Origin: Lepas anatifera
Taxonomy: Eukaryota > Arthropoda > Thecostraca > Lepadidae
Assembly: GCA_034440635.1 (NCBI GenBank)
Contig: JAOTON010001919.1
Span: 1-64,000 of the forward strand
Reading direction: 5' to 3'
DNA: 64,000 bases
Shown here: positions 1 through 12,395 of the stretch, in pieces
Layout of the letters: each line of letters starts with the position of its first letter
How positions within the stretch are numbered: position 1 is the stretch's first letter
Notes under the pieces: generated by a model
Database searches by the model: none
Told to the model about the DNA's origin: nothing
Seen by the model: only the letters and a program-made list of their open reading frames with translations
Program-made: the position numbers and the translations under genes

Positions 1-861
1 TCTACTGGGTCCATGATTGTTCGGTTGTTCACACACAACACTGGAAGCGGAGCAGACTGAGAGATGCCCCCAATGCGTCGCATCTGGGAAAAAATGACTG
101 CGGATGGGGTGGAACGATTTAGCTTTCCTAAGAAATCAACCCAAGATTTTCTCTTAGCTCGCCGGATGGTACGTTTGCAAACTGCACGAGATCGTTTGAA
201 GGCGATGAGGTTTGTTTTCAGTACTATTGTGTTTAAATCGTCTGTATGCTCTGCGGCGTGCTCTGATGGCGTCCCGACACTCGTGAGACCACCATGGGAC
301 CGGAGGGCGGCGAGGTTTTCCTGAAGTTCTCGGGATGTATCGAAATGCAGCCTCTCTGACATATGCAGATAACTGTTCAATTGACAGTGGTGGGTCCCTT
401 GGCAGGTCGGCAAAAAGATCGGCTAGAAGGCCCTGGAACTTTGATATGTCGGCTCTAGTAAAGTTCCATCGTTGTGGCCTATTACCTAGAGAAGCAGAGA
501 CTCCGCAGGTTAAGAAGATGGGGTAGTGGTCACTACCCAATGGGTCCCTATGCGTTGACCACTTGAAGACGGGTGCCAATTCCGGGCTACACAAACTGAG
601 GTCAATGGCTGATTCGCGGCCAGAAGGCAGGGTTAAGTGCGTGGCACTCCCGGTGTTTAAAAGGCATAAGCTTTCGTCGGCTATAAAAGCTTCGAGGTAG
701 CGACCCCGAGTGTTAGTACTTCTGCATCCCCATGTAGTACTATGTGCGTTAAAATCTCCCAATAGGAGAAAAGGCCAGGGTAACTCTGCCACCAGCAGAG
801 AGAGCTCCACACGGGGCATGGCAACTTCTGGAGGCAAATATAAGGAGCATATCGTGAGCGT
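1..861 (-). pseudogene. LINE L0: ORF2 endonuclease to RT-linker fragment
   Basis: Fragment of a non-LTR retrotransposon ORF2, open from 837 to 154 and continuing in another frame to the window start. It contains the second half of an EEP-type endonuclease: LLGDFNAH (catalytic Asp/Asn), the LTLPSGRESAIDLSLCS block and the GSDHYP motif with the catalytic Asp-His. The PPVPWW segment and a basic Arg-rich linker follow. The first ~90 endonuclease residues are missing; the sequence begins abruptly next to the tail of element A at 862. One frameshift near 154 makes it non-functional. By these motifs it is closest to P (38463-42207). It is cut by the window edge, so the full extent is unknown. Confidence 0.85.
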
Positions 862-1194
862 TCATCATCATCATCTTTGGGGTTTTCGGGCGCACCGACA
901 GCCAAGGTCACATGGCGCCCATAACATCACGAACAAACACTCCGGGAGGCTCAAGCAGGGAAAAACACACACAACAACGTAGTCCTCCTAAAACATGTTA
1001 AACATGTGATCCATCCACCAACGTCTGGCTAATCAATAGATAAAAGGGAGAAAAAACTCCTCTTGGTCACTAGACAACTAGATCAATGAGGTTACTTCAT
1101 AAAAACTGTACAGACACCCAGCTACGTAGGAGAGTATATCACCTTAAAATTTACTGCTCTCAGATACATTTCTATATCTGAACAATTAACAGAG

Positions 1195-4100
1195 GGGGAT
1201 TCCCCCAGAAACGACTCTAGCGACGGCGAGCCGGGCAAATAGCGCCTCCTCTCCAGCTCAAAGTCACGGCACTCCCACCAGTACGTGCTTCACCGTCAGC
1301 CTATCGCCGCATCGCGGACATTCTGGCGGGCGGTCGCCAGTCAAGAGATAAGAGTGCGTGGAGTACGTGTGCCCTATTCTTAGTCTGGAGGTAACAACCT
1401 CGTCCCCTTCTGTTGCCTGCATTGGCAGATGACCACGGTCCTATCCGGGGCTTCAGCTCCCTCAGCTTGCCACCCTTGGGGTCCGCGTCCCATCGTTGCT
1501 GCCAGATTCCGGAGAGGTAGCTCCTAACACACGGGAACATATCAAAGTACGGAACACGGATTCCACGGGAAGGCTCGCTGCTCGCTGCTTCTTTATCTGC
1601 ACCATCGGCCAGTTCGTTTCCCTTGATGCCACTGTGACTAGGTACCCACGCAAGAGTCACGGACTTCCCCTCGACTCACAGCCTGGTGTATCTTGTGTCT
1701 GATGAGAGGTAAAAGATATGAGTTTGATGAGTTGTACGTAAGTGATTGGAGTGATTGTATTGACGAAAGAGAATCACTGAAAATTACAAATCGGTTGGTT
1801 CTCGACCGCAAAACCTGATCCAAGCACCGAAAGATGGCGTATAATTCCGCTGTGAACACTGAGGCAGCCCGTGGGAGTGAATATCGTCGCTGAATATTGC
1901 TACCTACAAACGCGCATCCCGCACCAATAACACACTTCGATCCATCCGTATAGAAGGCTGCATGATTTGGAAACCTGGACGAGCAGTATTCCAGAAAGGT
2001 TTGACGCACGGCTTCCGGCATCAGGCCCTTAGTCAGCTCTAGTAGCCGTGTATCAACCTCGACCTTGGACGTCCGCCACGGCTCGGCAGCTGCCAGCTGC
2101 GCGGTTTCGACGCTTTCAGGATTGATGTCAGCCTCGCTCAGCCATGCACGGATTCTAATTCCAGGGTGTCGAGCAGATGTGCGAGAACCATTGTCGATTC
2201 GCCTCAGTCTACTGTTGTCAAAAAAAGTGTCATACGTAGGATGGTCGGAGTCCTGTTTAAGCTTCAACGCATATCGCATGGCAACATATCTCCGTCGCAA
2301 AGCAAGTGGCATCTCGTGTATATCCACGTGCAGGCTTGAAACAGGTGAGGTACGAAAAGCACCGGTTATAATTCGAAGGGCCTGGTTTTGGACAGTGTCC
2401 AACATTCTTTTGGATGTTTCTGTCGCAGATTCATATACCACACTTCCATATTCTAGTTTTGATCTTATTAAGGATCTGTACAATGTTAAGAGTGTTTTTC
2501 TATCCGAGCCGTATGTCATGCGGGTTAAGACCTTAAGAATATTAAGGCAACTAAAACAGCTCTCTCTAAGCTTTCTGAAGTGAGCGGCGTATGTTAGTCT
2601 GCGGTCAAGTATTAATCCTAGGAAGCGTGCCTGTCCACTACTTCTATCTCATGGCCCGCGATGTTCAGAATAGGATGTTCACATACCCTCCGTCGGGTGC
2701 AAAAATGCATGCATTTGGTTTTAGAGGTTGAAAAGCGTAGACCATTTATTTCACTCCACCGCTGCAGTCTGTCGAGGCAAACCTGCAGTTGCCTTTGGGC
2801 TGTGGTGGTCGAAGACGTTGTTACCCATATGGTAAAGTCATCTACGAACATGGCACGGGAGACATTGGGCGGTAAGGTATCGCCTATGTCATTAATCATG
2901 ACGGCGAACAGGGCCACAGATAAAACGCTACCCTGTGCCGTGCCGTTCTCCTGTGTGTGCTCCTCGGACAAAGAATTTCCAATTCGAAATCTGAAACGCC
3001 TGTCCCTCAGGAAATTAAACAGAAACCAACCAAGGCGACCTCGCACTCCCATGTCAAAAAGCTTCTTTAGGATGCCATGCCTCCAAGTCAAGTCATAAGC
3101 GCGCTCTACGTAAAAAAACACTGCGATTGTGTGCTGTTTGTTTATAAAACCTTCCCTAACGGCTGCGTCGAGTGCGATAAGGTGGTCGAGTGTGCTTCTG
3201 CCTCGGCGAAAACCACATTGTGCGTTAGATAAAAGACCATTGCTTTCAAGAAACCACATCAGGCGTGTATTAATCATCCTCTCAAACAGTTTGCAGACAC
3301 TAGAGGTCAGCGAGATAGGCCGAAAGTCCTCAGGCGAGTCTCCCGGTTTCCCCGGCTTCTGGATAGGGACAACAATCGATTTCCGCCACTGCTCCGGAAA
3401 GTCGTTGTTTTCCCACATGCCATTGAAAATGTCAAGGAGTGATGAGATAGATTGTGCAGGAAGATGTAAGAGCATTTGATTGGTAATTTGATCACTGCCA
3501 GGCGCCACACTCTTGAGGTTTTTTAGTGCCTCTTCCATCTCTTCAATGGAGAAAATGACATTGTAGGAGGCTGAGTTGTCGTTCCCGAAATTTATTGGAA
3601 AGCGCTTTTGGATTTGTCGGTGTCTTAGAAAATGTTGGCTTTGAGAGGAGTTGCTACAGCGGTCTCGGAAGGCCTTTGCCATGAGGTCAGCTACGTTTTT
3701 TGGGTCCGTGATTTTTGCTCCGTTCGAACTGAGGACAGGTGTGGGTGTAGATCGCCGCTTGCCCTGGATACTCTGGACGCGGCTCCAGACCTGTGCAGAT
3801 GGTGTGAAACGGTTTACGGTGCTGACATAATTAACCCACCATCTTCTTTTCGAGTTAAGTACAGTGCGTCGAGCCAAAGCTCTCGCACGCCTGTATCTGA
3901 CGAGATTTCTATTTGTAGTGTGTTTGTTGAAAATCCGGAAAAACCGCTTCCGTTTTAAGATTGCAGCTTTACATTCCATGGACCACCAGGGCACTGGGGT
4001 GTGCTTTGGCCGCCCACGAGTGGTAGGAATAGAACATTTTGCGGCTGTTAAAATCATTCTGTTGAATTCTTCAATGGCTTCAGTAGCCGAGGCCTCCGGG

Positions 4101-4854
4101 GGAGGAGTCACCGTACCGCATGCAGCCTCAAAGCCCACCCAGTTTGCTCGCTTGTGGTTCCATCTTGGAATCGTGGATGCCGGTGCACCTCGCAGGGTCA
4201 GGTTGGTGAGAATAGGAAAATGGTCGCTACCGTAGGGCTCGTCAAGAACACTCCAATGAAGCTGGGTGAAGAGAGAGGGAGAACAGATAGAAAGGTCAAT
4301 GGAGGAGAGGGCGCCAGAGGGTAAAGTTACATGAGTGGCTCTGCCTGAATTTAAAAGACAGAGTTTAGATGGAGGAAGCGCTCGAGGGTACGGCCCCGGG
4401 GACAGGTGCGGTCGGTAGCTCCTCCCCAAGCAGCATTATGAGCGTTGAAGTCGCCCAATAGCACAACAGGGGTGGGAAGCTGATCATAAATATTGTTGAG
4501 AGATGATATATCAATAATGCCACCTGGTGGTAGGTATATGGAACAAACTGTTAGTTTTGTTCGGCCGAGATCAACCCGGGCGGCAACTGCTGGTAATGAG
4601 GTGTTTAATGGAATACTATAGCAGGGGGCGGAGTGGTGTACCGCCACCAGTACTCCTCCGTATGCAATTGTTGTACTGAAAACTTCTTTTCTAAAGGTGT
4701 TATAGTTCTTGATATTTATACTTGGGTTAGGAGAAAGTTTTGTTTCTTGTAGGCATATTATTACTGGTTTATATTCCGCCAGCATATATTGGAAATCTGA
4801 CAAATTTGCACGGAGGCCTCGGAAATTCCATTGCATTATTGCGTTTGCGTTCAT
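1195..4854 (-). pseudogene. LINE A ORF2: endonuclease-RT-RNase H polyprotein, broken
   Basis: The start Met at 4854 begins a QWNFRGLRANL endonuclease start, followed by QETKL and LLGDFNAH. The frame shifts near 4351-4429, then runs open from 4429 to 2618 through endonuclease end, PVPWWS, linker and RT fingers/palm (CGFRRGRSTLDHL, FVDDFTIW). The palm has VERAYD, with the first catalytic Asp as part of FYVERAYD. Next comes 2519-1638 (thumb and RNase H with FYTDGSK, AELYAIF, FSDSLSS) and 1660-1301 (WVPSHSGIKGNELAD). A deletion damages the C-terminal Cys-rich finger near 1280. At least three frameshifts make it a dead copy. Confidence 0.88.
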
Positions 4855-4928
4855 TGTGTATTATTTATGGAAGCGGTCTTTTCGGGTTAGTGGGAAGGCT
4901 TAAAGACCCTACCTCCAGTGGGTGATAG

Positions 4929-5240
4929 TCACCCCTTGGCCCCTTTTGACCGTTCCAGGGGTGGGCCCAGCGTGTTTTGGGCGTGAGTGGCTTCCTCCTC
5001 TGGAGGTCTCCAGGGAGGGTCCACGCGCTCTGGATGTCTGGGGCTGATCCGGAGGGGTACCAGTAGCCGGGCGCTTAGTGGGCGATCGCCCCCCGCTACC
5101 GACTCGAAGTTTCTACGCACAGCCGCCACTGATGGTGTCGGGTTTGGCGGCTGCGAGGCTGGTGTGGTCGGGGAGGCTGCAAGAGCATCACCCGTAGGAG
5201 GTACGATAGGGGACGGTGGGCGGCGCCTCCCCGTGGGAGA
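4929..5240 (-). pseudogene. LINE A gag ORF1, C-terminal remnant
   Basis: This matches the C-terminal part of the gag proteins of LINEs H and G: a Pro-rich stretch, then the VAAVRRNFE motif followed by a Ser/Arg/Pro-rich tail. It precedes A's ORF2 by about 75 bp, as expected for ORF1. It is open to a stop at 4929 but has lost everything N-terminal of 5240, including the zinc knuckles. Confidence 0.7.
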
Positions 5241-5457
5241 GTGATGATGATGATTGGGGTTTTAGGGTACGTCAGCTTCTAAGGCTATATGTGCCCATCG
5301 TTATCTAATTAAATCATTTCCAGTGCGCTGCTGGGTGTGTTAGGACTAAGGGTGTGTAATAATAATAATAATAACTAAAGAAGTGTAATGAAGTAGTAGA
5401 GCATGTCTACATGTAAGGCTGGATTAACGTGGGTTGTAGATGATCTAGAACTTGATG

Positions 5458-6164
5458 TATTTTAAAAACTGTAGGATGCTACGGATGTCTACAGCTGCAC
5501 TGTCACCGAGTAAGTCATTCAACGGTGTTGGTGGGAAGAACCTGGTGCGGATTCTACGAATCTGTTCGCATCCAGCGGCAGCATCGAGCACATGTTCCAT
5601 GGTCAGCCGGTTTCCACAGTGAGAGCAGAGGTTTGGGTCAGAGCCACACAGATAATGAGCATGCGTTGCCTATGTGTGGCCTATTCGCAGCCTAGTTAAT
5701 GATACTTCCTCTTGTCTGTTCCTCCGATTGCTGGACTCCCACTTCCCTATTCTACACCGCAGACGTTTAAGTGTGCAGCTTGGTTCTGCATCCCACCTGG
5801 CCTGCCATTCTACCTTCAGGAGCTCGTTAAATTCAGCTTTCAGGTCACTGGCAGGAACTTTAAACCGATGCATTGGAGGCTGCATGCACGCTACTTTAGC
5901 AGCTTGGTCTGCCCTCTCATTTCCTGGGACCCCGACATGGCTTGGAACCCAGAGGAATCTGATTGTCATATCTCGCGTAAAAGCAGCTGTCAGTAGCCTT
6001 CTGATAGCTGGAACGAGCCAGGATGATGCTGGGTGGTGTGATTGAAGTGCGTTCAACGAGCTGGCAGAGTCTGTCACTATGAGAGCTCGGGTCTGAGGGC
6101 TGTGGTGCAAGTATCGTAAAACTCTGAAGATTGCGTAAAGTTCTGTAGTAAAAACTGAGACTGT
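5458..6164 (-). pseudogene. LINE B RNase H C-terminal half and zinc finger
   Basis: Second half of the RNase H domain of B, split from the first half (at 8310) by LINE C. Visible motifs are SVFTTELYAIF (catalytic Glu), VTDSASSLNAL (catalytic Asp) and FLWVPSHVGVPGNERADQAAK (His and Asp). The C-terminal Cys/His finger is read as CSHCGNRLTMEHVL in a shifted frame near 5610. The ORF ends near 5458 after a typical SILQFLKY-like C-terminus. Frameshifted near 5670. Confidence 0.8.
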
Positions 6165-6176
6165 TCGTGGGAGGCT

Positions 6177-8297
6177 CATCATCATCATCATCATCGTTGG
6201 TGTTTAAGGGCGCGCCGACAACACGGGTCATGTGGCGCCCATAACACTAGACAAGATATATACAATATAGTTTCAGCGTCTCACAGGGCTAAAAGTGTGT
6301 CAAAGGTAAAATGTAAATACACCGCACATGCTTCCACAAGTCAACGAGTGAAAACGCAGGTGATCACGTCCTAAGATGGTGAGTAAATGACATTAAATGA
6401 GGCACTCTTCAAAAAAGCAGCAATAGCAGTGAACTCCACGGTCGGATGCTCTCCGAGTAGCGAATCCAGTGAGGGAGACCCGCAAAAGTAGCGTTGTCTC
6501 TCAACCTCAAAATCTCGGCAATCCACGAAAACATGACGCACAGACAGGCGCTCCCCACAGCGAGCACAATCCGGCGGGACATCTCTACAAAGTAAAAATG
6601 AATGTGTTGTGTGGGTGTGACCGATGCGGAGCCTAGAGAGGATCACCTCCTCCCTCCTTGTACTGGCAGAACCTGAAAAGCGCTTACCAATCAGCGGTTT
6701 CAGGGCCCGAAGCCTTTGACCCTTTGGGTCCGTATCCCACCTGTCCTGCCATAATTTAGTAATGTGTTTTCGAATATGTGGGAACCAATCCGAACACGGA
6801 ATCCGAAGGCCCGATGGTACGGTGCCCTGTGCTGCCTGCTTCGCAGCTATATCAGCGCGCTCGTTTCCAACGATGCCCGAGTGACTGGGGACCCAGGCTA
6901 GTATTACTTGTTTTTTCTTGACATGTGTTCGGTGAATTCTGTGTCTGATTTCATCTAAATAATATGACGATGGCGACTTAGTACCGAAAGACTCGAGGGC
7001 CTGTAGCGAGGATAAAGAGTCAGTGAATATAACACATCGGCGCTGTCTCGATAAAAGAATGGCGTCCAGGCAGCGTAGAATGGCATACAACTCCGCAGTG
7101 AAAACTGAAGCAGCGGGCGGAAGAGTGAAACACCTCACAACATTCTCACTTACAAAGGCACATCCGACACCGTCCTGACCCTTGGAGCCATCCGTATAAA
7201 AGAGCTTGTGGTTTGGATAAGAAGTCTGACAGTGCTCCAGAAAAACCTGTTGTGAGGCTACCGGAGTCAAATCTCTGGTTTTTGAGACCATGCTTGTGTC
7301 TATCGTTGGCTCAGCTATCATCCAAGGTTCGATGGACGGGGCCTGAAAAAGCTCCACCTGTTCCAAGTTAACTTGGGCGTCATTAAGCCAGCTAGCTATC
7401 CTGTAATCTGCGTGCCGGGCATATTGAGCAGAGTGTTCAATTTGACGCCGATGTTCACCTGAGAAAAGCCTTCGGGAGGTTGGGTGATTTGGGAACTGAA
7501 AAAGTTTTAGGGCATATTGCATGCCATGCATTCTGCGCCTTAGGTCCAACGGCATCTCGCTTGCCTCCACGAGCATACTGGAGGTGGGAGATGTGCGAAA
7601 AGCACCGATTATTGTCCTGATGGCGTGATAAGGAACTGTGTCCAGCATGTGCTTAGAGCTTTCTGTTGCAGCATCATATGCTATGGCCCCATATTCTATT
7701 TTAGATCGGACCAAAGATCTATATAGCATAAGGAGCGTTTTCTGATCCGCGCCATACTTGAGCTTGGTCAGAACCTTAAAGATATTCAGTGCTTTGAAAC
7801 ATCTATCCCTTAGATCCTTGAAATGTGGTACGTATGTTAATTTCCTATCAATGATTACACCGAGCAAGCGAGTTTGTTCTACTACAGCTGTGGCTTGTTT
7901 ATACAATGTTAGGACAGGGTCGGTGCAATCATTTGGTTTACGACAAAAATGCATACATTTGGTTTTTTCCGTTGAAAACTTCAAGCCATTTTGTCCGCTC
8001 CATCGCTCTAACTTGTCCAGAGCAATCTGCAATTGCCTAACGGCAGATGGTGTGGATGATGCCGTGACCCAAATAGTAAAATCATCGACAAAGAGGGCTG
8101 TGTTTATATTCCGAGGGATGCCATCTGCTATGTCGTTGATAGCGATTGCGAACAGAGCGACAGAGAGAACGCTGCCCTGCGGTGTTCCATTCTCTTGCGT
8201 GTATTCATCAGATTCTGATATGCCAACCCGGTATCGAAAACGTCTGTCTTTAAGAAAATTAGACAGAAACCATCCCAGGTGACCTCGCACACCTAGA
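6177..8297 (-). mobile_element. LINE C, 5'-truncated copy nested in LINE B, 12-bp TSD
   Basis: This 2121-bp minus-strand insertion is flanked by perfect copies of TCGTGGGAGGCT (6165-6176 and 8298-8309). It splits the RNase H of B inside the conserved SLPR...SVFT stretch. It has a (GAT)n tail next to the left duplication, the shared 3' hairpin, a ~190-bp 3'UTR and a 5'-truncated ORF2 starting within the RT. It is very similar to LINE H (51094-55503), which suggests both came from one recently active subfamily. Confidence 0.95.
6371..8297 (-). CDS. LINE C ORF2 (partial): RT palm/thumb, RNase H, C-terminal finger
   Basis: Open frame of 642 codons with no internal stop, lacking its start because the element is 5'-truncated (residues joined at the 5' end belong to B). 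It begins at DLGVRGHLGWFLSNF in the RT. The NGTPQGSVLS motif and the catalytic FVDDFTIW follow. RNase H shows FYTDGSKG, TAELYAILR, FTDSLSS and WVPSHSGIVGNERAD, giving the Asp-Glu-Asp-His-Asp set. The C-terminal finger is CARCGERLSVRHVFVDC. It ends NVIYSPS-stop, the family C-terminus. It cannot start translation on its own, but the preserved frame indicates a young copy. Confidence 0.9.
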
Positions 8298-8309
8298 TCG
8301 TGGGAGGCT

Positions 8310-10046
8310 GAAACTCTGGCACAATCCCATGCCTGTGAAGGCACATCCGGCTCCGTCCGACCCCTTAGAGCCGTCAGTGTAGTAGATAGCGTATCCCGCA
8401 TATGTTTCGATTACTTCCAGTGCAAGTTGTTGCAGCTCTACTGGTGGTGTTGTGTTTTTATTGAATCGCAGCAGGTTTGTGTTGCACTCAACAGGAGCGA
8501 GTCGCCAGGGTTCGTGACGTTCGGGACGCCTCTTTGCTACCGCGCTGAAGTCTATGTTTGATTGTTCTGTCCATTCTGAGATCCGGGTGCATAGCGCTTT
8601 AGAGGAGCTGGCCCGACCCTGCAAAAAAGACTCGGTTAGTGCAGGCTCAAATAGCCATTTGAATGTTGGGTGGTCTGGGTATTGTCTAATTTTGGCGGCA
8701 TACGCAAGGCTGAGGCGCTTCCTTCTCAGGTCCAGAGGGGGCTCGTCTGCATCTACCAGTAGGCTGGCCCTACGCGAGGTGCGAAATGCACCTGTGGCGA
8801 CACGCACACACGCATGGTGGACAGCGTCAAGGGGTTGTTTCACGCTGCTCAGGGCGCTGTCATATACGGGTGATCCGTAGTCTAAAAGCGATCGAACGAG
8901 GGCGCGATATAGCCTGAGAAGGGTGGTTCTGTCAGCTCCATATGATGTGCGGGACATTACTTTTAGAATGTTCATGCGCTTAAAACACTTGTCTCTGAAG
9001 CAGTGATATGTGAGTGGCGTATGTAAGGCGTTTGTCCAGTGTCATCCCTAAAAACTTTGTCTCCATTACGACAGGTACTCTCCTGCCGTACAGCCGGAGG
9101 CTAATATCAGGACATGAGCGGCGGCGGCAAAAGTGCACACATACAGTTTTCTCCGTTGAGAACTTAAAACCGTTTCTCAGGCTCCACTCAGATAGCTGGT
9201 CAAGGCATATCTGAAGCTGTCGTTGCGCTGAAACAGACGTGGATGTGCTGATCCACACCGCGAAGTCATCAACAAATAGGGATTTCTCGACTGTCGGAGG
9301 TAAGGCGCTACAAATGTCATTAATTAAAATACCGAACAGGGTCACGCTTAACACCCCACCTTGGACTACGCCGCCCTTCTGACAGTAGCTGTCTGACAGG
9401 GAGTTGCCTACTCTCACTCTAGTTCCGTTCTTTCATAAAATTGTCTATGAAATGACCCATGTGACCTTTGATACCGGCTTTTCTGGTTTTCTCTAAAATT
9501 GCATGTCGCCAAGCCGTGTCATAAGCTTTCTCAATATCGAAGAAGACAGCGAAAACATGTTGTTTGAAAGAAAAAGAACGGCGGACTGAGGTGTCTAACG
9601 AGACAAGGTGATCCGTTGTGCATCGACCTGCATGGAACCCACACTGATCATTTGAGAAAAAGTAGGAGCTTTCCAAATACCACACCAGACGTGCGTTTAC
9701 CATGCGTTCCATAAGCTTGCACACACTTGAGGTCAGGGCGATGGGTCGATAGTGTAGAGGGTCGTTACCGTCCTTGTCCGGTTTTAAGACTGGGATGATA
9801 GTGGCCTCTCTCCATGAACTAGGGAAGTCATGCGAGACCCATATCCAGTTGAAGAAGGCCAGTAATGCCTCGAGCGACCTTTCATTAAGATGCTTGACCA
9901 TGTCAATGTGTATGGCGTCTGGACCGGGAGCTGTACTCCTTGCCCGTGAGAGAGCTATTCGAAGCTCTTCATGAGAGAAGGGTTCATTATATTTTATGTC
10001 TTCAGCTGAGCTAAAATTTACTGGCACGCGTTCCTTCTGCTGTTTG
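8310..10046 (-). pseudogene. LINE B ORF2, RT core, thumb and first RNase H strand
   Basis: RT of B in two frames. 10046-9419 has the SRARSTAPGPDAI fingers motif, WREATIIPVLKP, YRPIALTSSVCKLMERMV, CGFHAGRCTTDHL and FFDIEKAYDTAWRH (first catalytic Asp). 9417-8980 has the VQGGVLSVTLF and FVDDFAVW motifs. 8975-8310 has the thumb (YGADRTTLLRLYRALVRS) and the start of RNase H (YYTDGSKGSDGAGCAF), which then runs into LINE C. Frameshifts lie near 9418 and 8978. Confidence 0.85.
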
Positions 10047-10056
10047 TACCGTTTAA

Positions 10057-11253
10057 CCTTCGCCCGGGTGGGGGGTCTTTTTAGACCCCCCCTCGGGTTT
10101 TTCCGAAGTGACCAAAAAAACGGCGGCGCGCAGCGCCGCCAAACTTGGTCTAAATGTTCCTTCATCATTTTTACATCTTTCCTGAAAATTTTGGCTCAAG
10201 GTCATATCCGGTCAGGTCACCAGGTCAGGTGAAGTGACCTCACCTCAAAAAATACTTAGGACGGCATAACTAAAAGAAGGGTTAATAGATCAAGTTGAAA
10301 CTCATACCACATCTTGGGCCCACCAGGAGCCACAACATTTGTTCCGGGATTTTTGATATTGGTGACCTAAGGTCATGTGCAGAGCATGACCTCCCATTGA
10401 CAATGCATGGGGAAAATCACGAAATGAGCTTTTCTCAGTAAGTATGGATGGAATCAACTTCAAACATCGGTTGCGACTTGCTCTTAGCCCATTTCTGAAG
10501 CTGATACCAAAATTTTTGACTTGTGACCTTTAAAAGGTCACCTTAGGTCAAATAAGCATTTTTTGGTGTTTTTCTGTATAAATTTTGAATAAACTAAGAT
10601 AGAGCTTTTATTTTGTCACCAAAGTGTTTGTATAGTCACTGGAAGTCAAATGATATACATCATGACTATACCAGGTCAAGTTGGGTCAGACCGTTGACCT
10701 GGGTCAGGTCAAATTCTTAAATTTGACCTGGCATAGCAATATCATATATCATTCGATTTGTATTGACGAGAGGATTGCAATGGTGCATAAACTATGGCTG
10801 TATCTTGTTTGGTTTGGAAGCTATTAGCGAAAAAGTAAACGACCTTTTGCATGGGTGGCTATGGACATTCCCAAGAATATGCCCAATATTTAGTGACCTG
10901 TAGCTCCCTAGGCTTTGACCTGACACGAAAATGAATACCACTTTAATGAAAGCACATCTCAAGAGCTTTCGAATGGTGTTAGAAAAATGTTTCTAGCTAT
11001 CATAGTTTCTGAGATATAGGAGGTTTTCTTAGTACACCTCATATTAGCAATTTTGATCTATTTTGACCTCTGGTGACCTTGATATTGACCTGACAAGAAA
11101 AATAACCGAAGTATTTTCGATATCATTTTCGAAGAGCTTTCGATTGCCGTTTTGCGCTTTTTTCTAGCTCTCTTAGTTTTTGAGATCGTGGGGGGTCTTT
11201 TTAGCCCCCCCCACCAGGGCGAAGGTGGCTCGTACCCGCCACCGGGGCAAGGG
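10057..11253. mobile_element. TTAA-flanked 1.2 kb non-autonomous element rich in GGTCA motifs
   Basis: It interrupts the RT linker of LINE B. TTAA stands at both edges (10053-10056 and 11254-11257). The ends are imperfect inverted repeats: CCTTCGCCCGGGTGG at the left and CCCTTGCCCCGGTGG on the opposite strand at the right. Just inside each end is a hairpin-like GGGGGGTCTTTTTAGA/CCCCC block. The interior is AT-rich, has no convincing ORF, and contains more than 20 GGTCA/TGACC pentamers, several as close pairs (e.g. 10198-10250, 10672-10730). TTAA duplication plus inverted ends suggests a piggyBac- or Kolobok-type non-autonomous transposon (inference). Confidence 0.7.
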
Positions 11254-11257
11254 TTAA

Positions 11258-12345
11258 ACCTGGGATCGGTACAGCCGGACTGCCAGCGGGCAGTCCAGGT
11301 CCTTCCAAAAACATTTCCGACATCGACAGGGTTGGTGATGTTGCTACTAGGTCCAGAGAGCACAGGCAGCGATATAGCAGAGCTACGACCAGATAGGCGA
11401 TGTACTCGGCGCCAGATTGTACTCAGAGGTGTAAGCCTATTTATGGTGTCAATGTATGCTCTCCATGATTTGCGCTTCGCGCCTCGAACAGCCTGTCTCA
11501 CAAGGGCCTTGGCGCGTCGGAATCGTATCAAGTTGTCTGTTGTTGGGCGTACTGTGAAAATTTTGAAGCATCGTTGTCGTCCTTTGATAGTTTTTTACAT
11601 TCGTCAGTCCACCACGGCACAGGGATACGGCGGGGAAGTGGACTGGTTTTGGGAATAAAAGTATTAGCCGCGTCGACTAATCGGGAACGTATTACATCGT
11701 AAAAACTTGTTGCTGTTTCGTCCTCATCCGGGGTAAAATTGAAATCACAGTCGGCAGTGAAACCCTCCCAGTCTGCACGTCTAAGGTTCCACTGTGGCGT
11801 CCTCAGTCCTGGGTGAGGAGTCTGGGACCAGAGCCAGATCGGGTAGTGGTCGCTCCCGCACGGGTTCGAGTGTGTTCGCCAACTAAAACGATCGCCTACT
11901 GATGAAGAGCAAAAAGACAAATCGATCGCGGATGTTGCTCCTGACGGAAGTGTAATGTGGGTGGGGTGGCCAGTGTTAAGAATGCATAAGTCGTGGCGTA
12001 ACACTACATCTTCTAGGCGCCTTCCGCGTCGGTTGGAGCGTAGGCAGCCCCAAACGGTGTTATGTGCATTAAAATCACCTAAAATCATATTGTGTCTCGG
12101 TAACTGTCGCACCAAATTCTCAAACGCACAGGCTGGAAACTCTTCCGCAGGAGGAATGTACACAGAGACAATTGTAAATTTGATGTCGTTGAGGTCGACA
12201 GTCACCGCTACTGCCTGTAGATCGGTTTGTAAGTGGAAAACGATTGAGGGGGTACAGTAATGAACAAGAAGGGCTACTCCTCCGTGGGCGACAGAGGTGG
12301 TGGAAACGTCGTAGCGATATGTTTTGTAATGGTGTATGTTACATG
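11258..12345 (-). pseudogene. LINE B ORF2: endonuclease (N-terminus lost) and RT linker
   Basis: Endonuclease of B from the NIHHYKTYRYDVSTTSVAHGG region onward, with LGDFNAHNTVWG, THITLPSGATSAIDLSFCS and CGSDHYP, then IPVPWW and the basic linker (11531-11258) up to the TTAA element. The first ~45 ORF2 residues, including the usual QWNCRG start, are absent. They are replaced by an A-rich run on the coding strand (about 12345-12395) that joins directly to the gag ORF. One frameshift lies near 11530. Confidence 0.8.
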
Positions 12346-12395
12346 TGTGGTTTTGTTTTAATTTTGTTTTTGTTTTGTTTTTTATTTTGTTTTGT

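Larger units (their letters stand above)
862..5240 (-). mobile_element. LINE A, I/R1-group non-LTR retrotransposon, 5'-truncated
   Basis: Minus-strand LINE. The 3' end is a trinucleotide tail (plus strand TCATCATCATCATC, 862-875) preceded by the GGGCGC...GCGCCC hairpin shared by all LINEs here. Upstream come a ~320-bp 3'UTR, ORF2 (endonuclease, RT, RNase H) and only the last ~100 codons of the gag ORF1. The 5' break lies at 5240, where the 3' tail of element B begins directly. No gag remainder of A is found on the other side of B, so A is truly 5'-truncated rather than split by B. Confidence 0.85.

Noticed and set aside
861..880. His-rich peptides from CAT/ATC repeats in several frames
   Set aside because: These are translations of the LINE trinucleotide tails.
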